Part shown: piece by piece, positions 13,059 through 14,717 of the stretch
Layout: the number at the start of each line of letters is the position of its first letter
Numbering within the stretch: the first letter of the stretch is position 1
Notes under the pieces: generated by a model
Told to the model about the DNA's origin: nothing
Seen by the model: only the letters and a program-made list of their open reading frames with translations
Databases searched by the model: none
Position numbers and translations under genes: made by a program
NCBI GenBank assembly: GCA_030640725.1
Contig: DAOWIV010000112.1
Location: forward strand, 1 to 14,717
Direction of reading: 5' to 3'
From: Methanosarcinales archaeon
Lineage (GTDB): Archaea; Halobacteriota; Methanosarcinia; Methanosarcinales; Methanogasteraceae
Length of the DNA: 14,717 nt

Positions 13059-14717
13059 ATGTCCAGAGACCAAACCATCAAAAAGATCCTTCTCATAGGC
13101 TCAGGTCCGATCCTGATCGGACAGGCAGCGGAATTCGATTTCTCAGGCAGTCAGGCGTGCCAGTCCCTCCGCGAAGAGGGAGTCTCCGTAGTTCTCGTGA
13201 ACTCGAACCCTGCAACGATCATGACCGACCCAGAGACTGCGGATGCAGTCTACATCGAGCCGCTAACACCCGAGGTAATCGAGAAGATCATAGAGATTGA
13301 GCGCCCTGACGGACTCATTGCCGGATTTGGCGGGCAGACCGGACTAAATCTCACAACCGAACTTGCAGAGAGCGGCGCACTCGATAAATACAACGTAAAA
13401 CTTCTTGGAACTCCCCTCGAAGCGATCTATGACACCGAGGACCGGGAACTCTTCAAGCAGGCGATGGAGCAGATCGGCGAGCCGGTCCCGAGGAGCCGGG
13501 CGGTCTCGACAATCGAGGACGCCGTTGCACTGATCCCAAAGCTCGGTCTCCCCTTAATCGTCCGCCCGGCATACACGCTTGGTGGCGCTGGCGGCGGGAT
13601 CGCATACACCCGCGACGATCTCTGCAGGATATGCGAACTCGGGCTTAAGCGGTCGCGGATCAATCAGGTTCTTGTCGAGGAGAGCGTGCTTGGCTGGAAG
13701 GAGTTCGAGTACGAGGTGATGCGGGATTCGGGCGACACCTGCATCACGATCTGCAACATGGAGAACTTCGATCCGATGGGCATCCACACAGGGGAGTCGA
13801 TCGTGGTGACCCCGTCCCAGACGCTTTCTGATAACGAGCACCAGACGCTCAGGAGCGCTGCGATAAACATCATACGTTTCTTAGGTATTGAGGGCGGCTG
13901 CAACATCCAGTTCGCGGTGAAAGACGGAAAGTACATGGTTGTCGAGGTGAACCCCCGGGTCTCAAGGTCGTCAGCGCTCGCATCAAAGGCGACCGGCTAC
14001 CCGATCGCACGGGTCGCTGCGAAGATTGCAATCGGGCTTAATCTTGACGAGATCAGGAATGATGTCACAGGCGAGACTCCCGCGTCGTTTGAGCCGGCTA
14101 TCGATTATGTGGTCGTAAAGATTCCGAGATGGCCTTTTGACAAGTTCGTAACAGCGGATAACACGCTCACAACCGCGATGAAGAGCACAGGTGAGGTGAT
14201 GGCGATCGGGCGCACCATTGAGGAGGCGCTCCTGAAGGCTGTCCGTTCGCTTGACATCGATATGAGTTTTGGATCCGCCGGAACCGGGACCGGGACCGCG
14301 GCAGATGATTGGACACCCGATAGAATCAGGGAACTTCTCAAAACCCCGACAGACCAGCGTCTCTTCGTGGTGTACCATGCGCTACGCACCGGGTTCTCCA
14401 GCGAAGAGATCTCCGAACTGACATCGATCGACCCGTTCTTCCTGCAGAAACTGAAGAACATAATCGAGGTCGAGGACCGCATCAAGCCGGGCTCAAGTCC
14501 GGAAAAGGTTGTTCTCCGCGACGCAAAGCGGATCGGGCTAACAGACGAGCGGATCGCAGAACTTGCAGGCGTTACGCGGGAGGCGGTAACAGACCGGAGG
14601 CACGATCATGGAATTCTGCCGGTCTACAAGATGGTGGACACATGTGCGGCAGAGTTTGCGGCAAAGACTCCATATTACTTCTCATGTTACGAAGATGAGT
14701 GCGAGATAAACCCCACA
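13059..14717 (+). CDS. carB: Carbamoyl-phosphate synthase large subunit, N-terminal half (3' end outside window)
   Basis: Forms carbamoyl phosphate from bicarbonate, ammonia and ATP for pyrimidines and arginine. It is open from ATG 13059 to the right edge (553 codons of about 1070 expected). Visible are the start KKILLIGSGPILIGQAAEFD, NSNPATIMTDPETADAVYIE, the ATP-grasp segments RPAYTLGGAGGGIAY and GWKEFEYEVMRDSGD, MENFDPMGIHTGESIVVTPS, NIQFAVKDGKYMVVEVNPR and VSRSSALASKATGYPIA. The oligomerisation domain follows from about residue 400. AGGTGA at 13046-13051, seven bases upstream, is the ribosome site and contains the stop of the HEPN gene. carA, which normally precedes carB, is not directly upstream, so carB may depend on transcription through the toxin-antitoxin genes. 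Confidence 0.97.
   Translation, partial: MSRDQTIKKILLIGSGPILIGQAAEFDFSGSQACQSLREEGVSVVLVNSNPATIMTDPETADAVYIEPLTPEVIEKIIEIERPDGLIAGFGGQTGLNLTTELAESGALDKYNVKLLGTPLEAIYDTEDRELFKQAMEQIGEPVPRSRAVSTIEDAVALIPKLGLPLIVRPAYTLGGAGGGIAYTRDDLCRICELGLKRSRINQVLVEESVLGWKEFEYEVMRDSGDTCITICNMENFDPMGIHTGESIVVTPSQTLSDNEHQTLRSAAINIIRFLGIEGGCNIQFAVKDGKYMVVEVNPRVSRSSALASKATGYPIARVAAKIAIGLNLDEIRNDVTGETPASFEPAIDYVVVKIPRWPFDKFVTADNTLTTAMKSTGEVMAIGRTIEEALLKAVRSLDIDMSFGSAGTGTGTAADDWTPDRIRELLKTPTDQRLFVVYHALRTGFSSEEISELTSIDPFFLQKLKNIIEVEDRIKPGSSPEKVVLRDAKRIGLTDERIAELAGVTREAVTDRRHDHGILPVYKMVDTCAAEFAAKTPYYFSCYEDECEINPT

Noticed and set aside
1..14717. tRNA, rRNA, CRISPR array, riboswitch or replication origin
   Set aside because: I looked for cloverleaf T-loop signatures, regularly spaced repeats and origin-type repeats on both strands and saw none.

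Overview
The window reads as archaeal chromosome, most likely a methanogen-related euryarchaeote. Evidence: a complete sn-glycerol-1-phosphate dehydrogenase (archaeal membrane-lipid stereochemistry), archaeal TATA-like boxes 20-35 bases upstream of starts, Shine-Dalgarno sites of the GAGGT/GGTGA type, and a methanogen-style HisF. I cannot place it to genus. The core genes are of moderate GC (34 of 60 in a sample of hisF, 11521-11580). Two islands are much more AT-rich (17 of 60 in 6121-6180; 13 of 60 in 12901-12960).

Layout. 1-230: 3' end of an unrecognised gene, tail to tail with a two-CBS-domain protein (minus strand). 761-1336: no intact gene, but coding-like pieces in two different minus-strand reading frames, which I read as a broken gene. 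1364-2686: orphan TctA-type membrane permease. 2687-2907: long dnaK leader with two TATA-like boxes and a tandem 10-base repeat. 2908-4758: dnaK without grpE or dnaJ. 4839-5978: a TIM-barrel sugar-phosphate isomerase-like gene followed by three very small, start/stop-overlapping ORFs that look like a damaged antitoxin/PIN-toxin locus. 5980-7661: an AT-rich restriction-modification pair (D12-class adenine methyltransferase plus HNH endonuclease) placed between that locus and egsA. 7658-8710: egsA, followed by a transposase scrap on the opposite strand. 9117-10649 (minus): guaA, divergent from hisH-hisF (10727-12138), sharing one AT-rich promoter region. 12139-12357: a short stretch that resembles the 5' end of carB. 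12358-13051: a MNT nucleotidyltransferase/HEPN toxin-antitoxin pair, directly followed by carB (13059 to the right edge, partial).

How it fits together. The core genes cover lipid backbone synthesis (egsA), nucleotide and amino-acid synthesis (guaA, hisHF, carB) and protein folding (dnaK). HisHF releases AICAR, a purine intermediate, so pairing it with guaA at one divergent promoter makes metabolic sense. The accessory layer consists of small defence or stabilisation modules set tightly between core genes. The R-M pair ends in an ATGA overlap with egsA, and the HEPN stop codon lies inside the ribosome binding site of carB. The most interesting points are the R-M pair next to a truncated toxin locus, and the carB-like 5' end upstream of the MNT/HEPN pair, which suggests the module separated carB from an older start.
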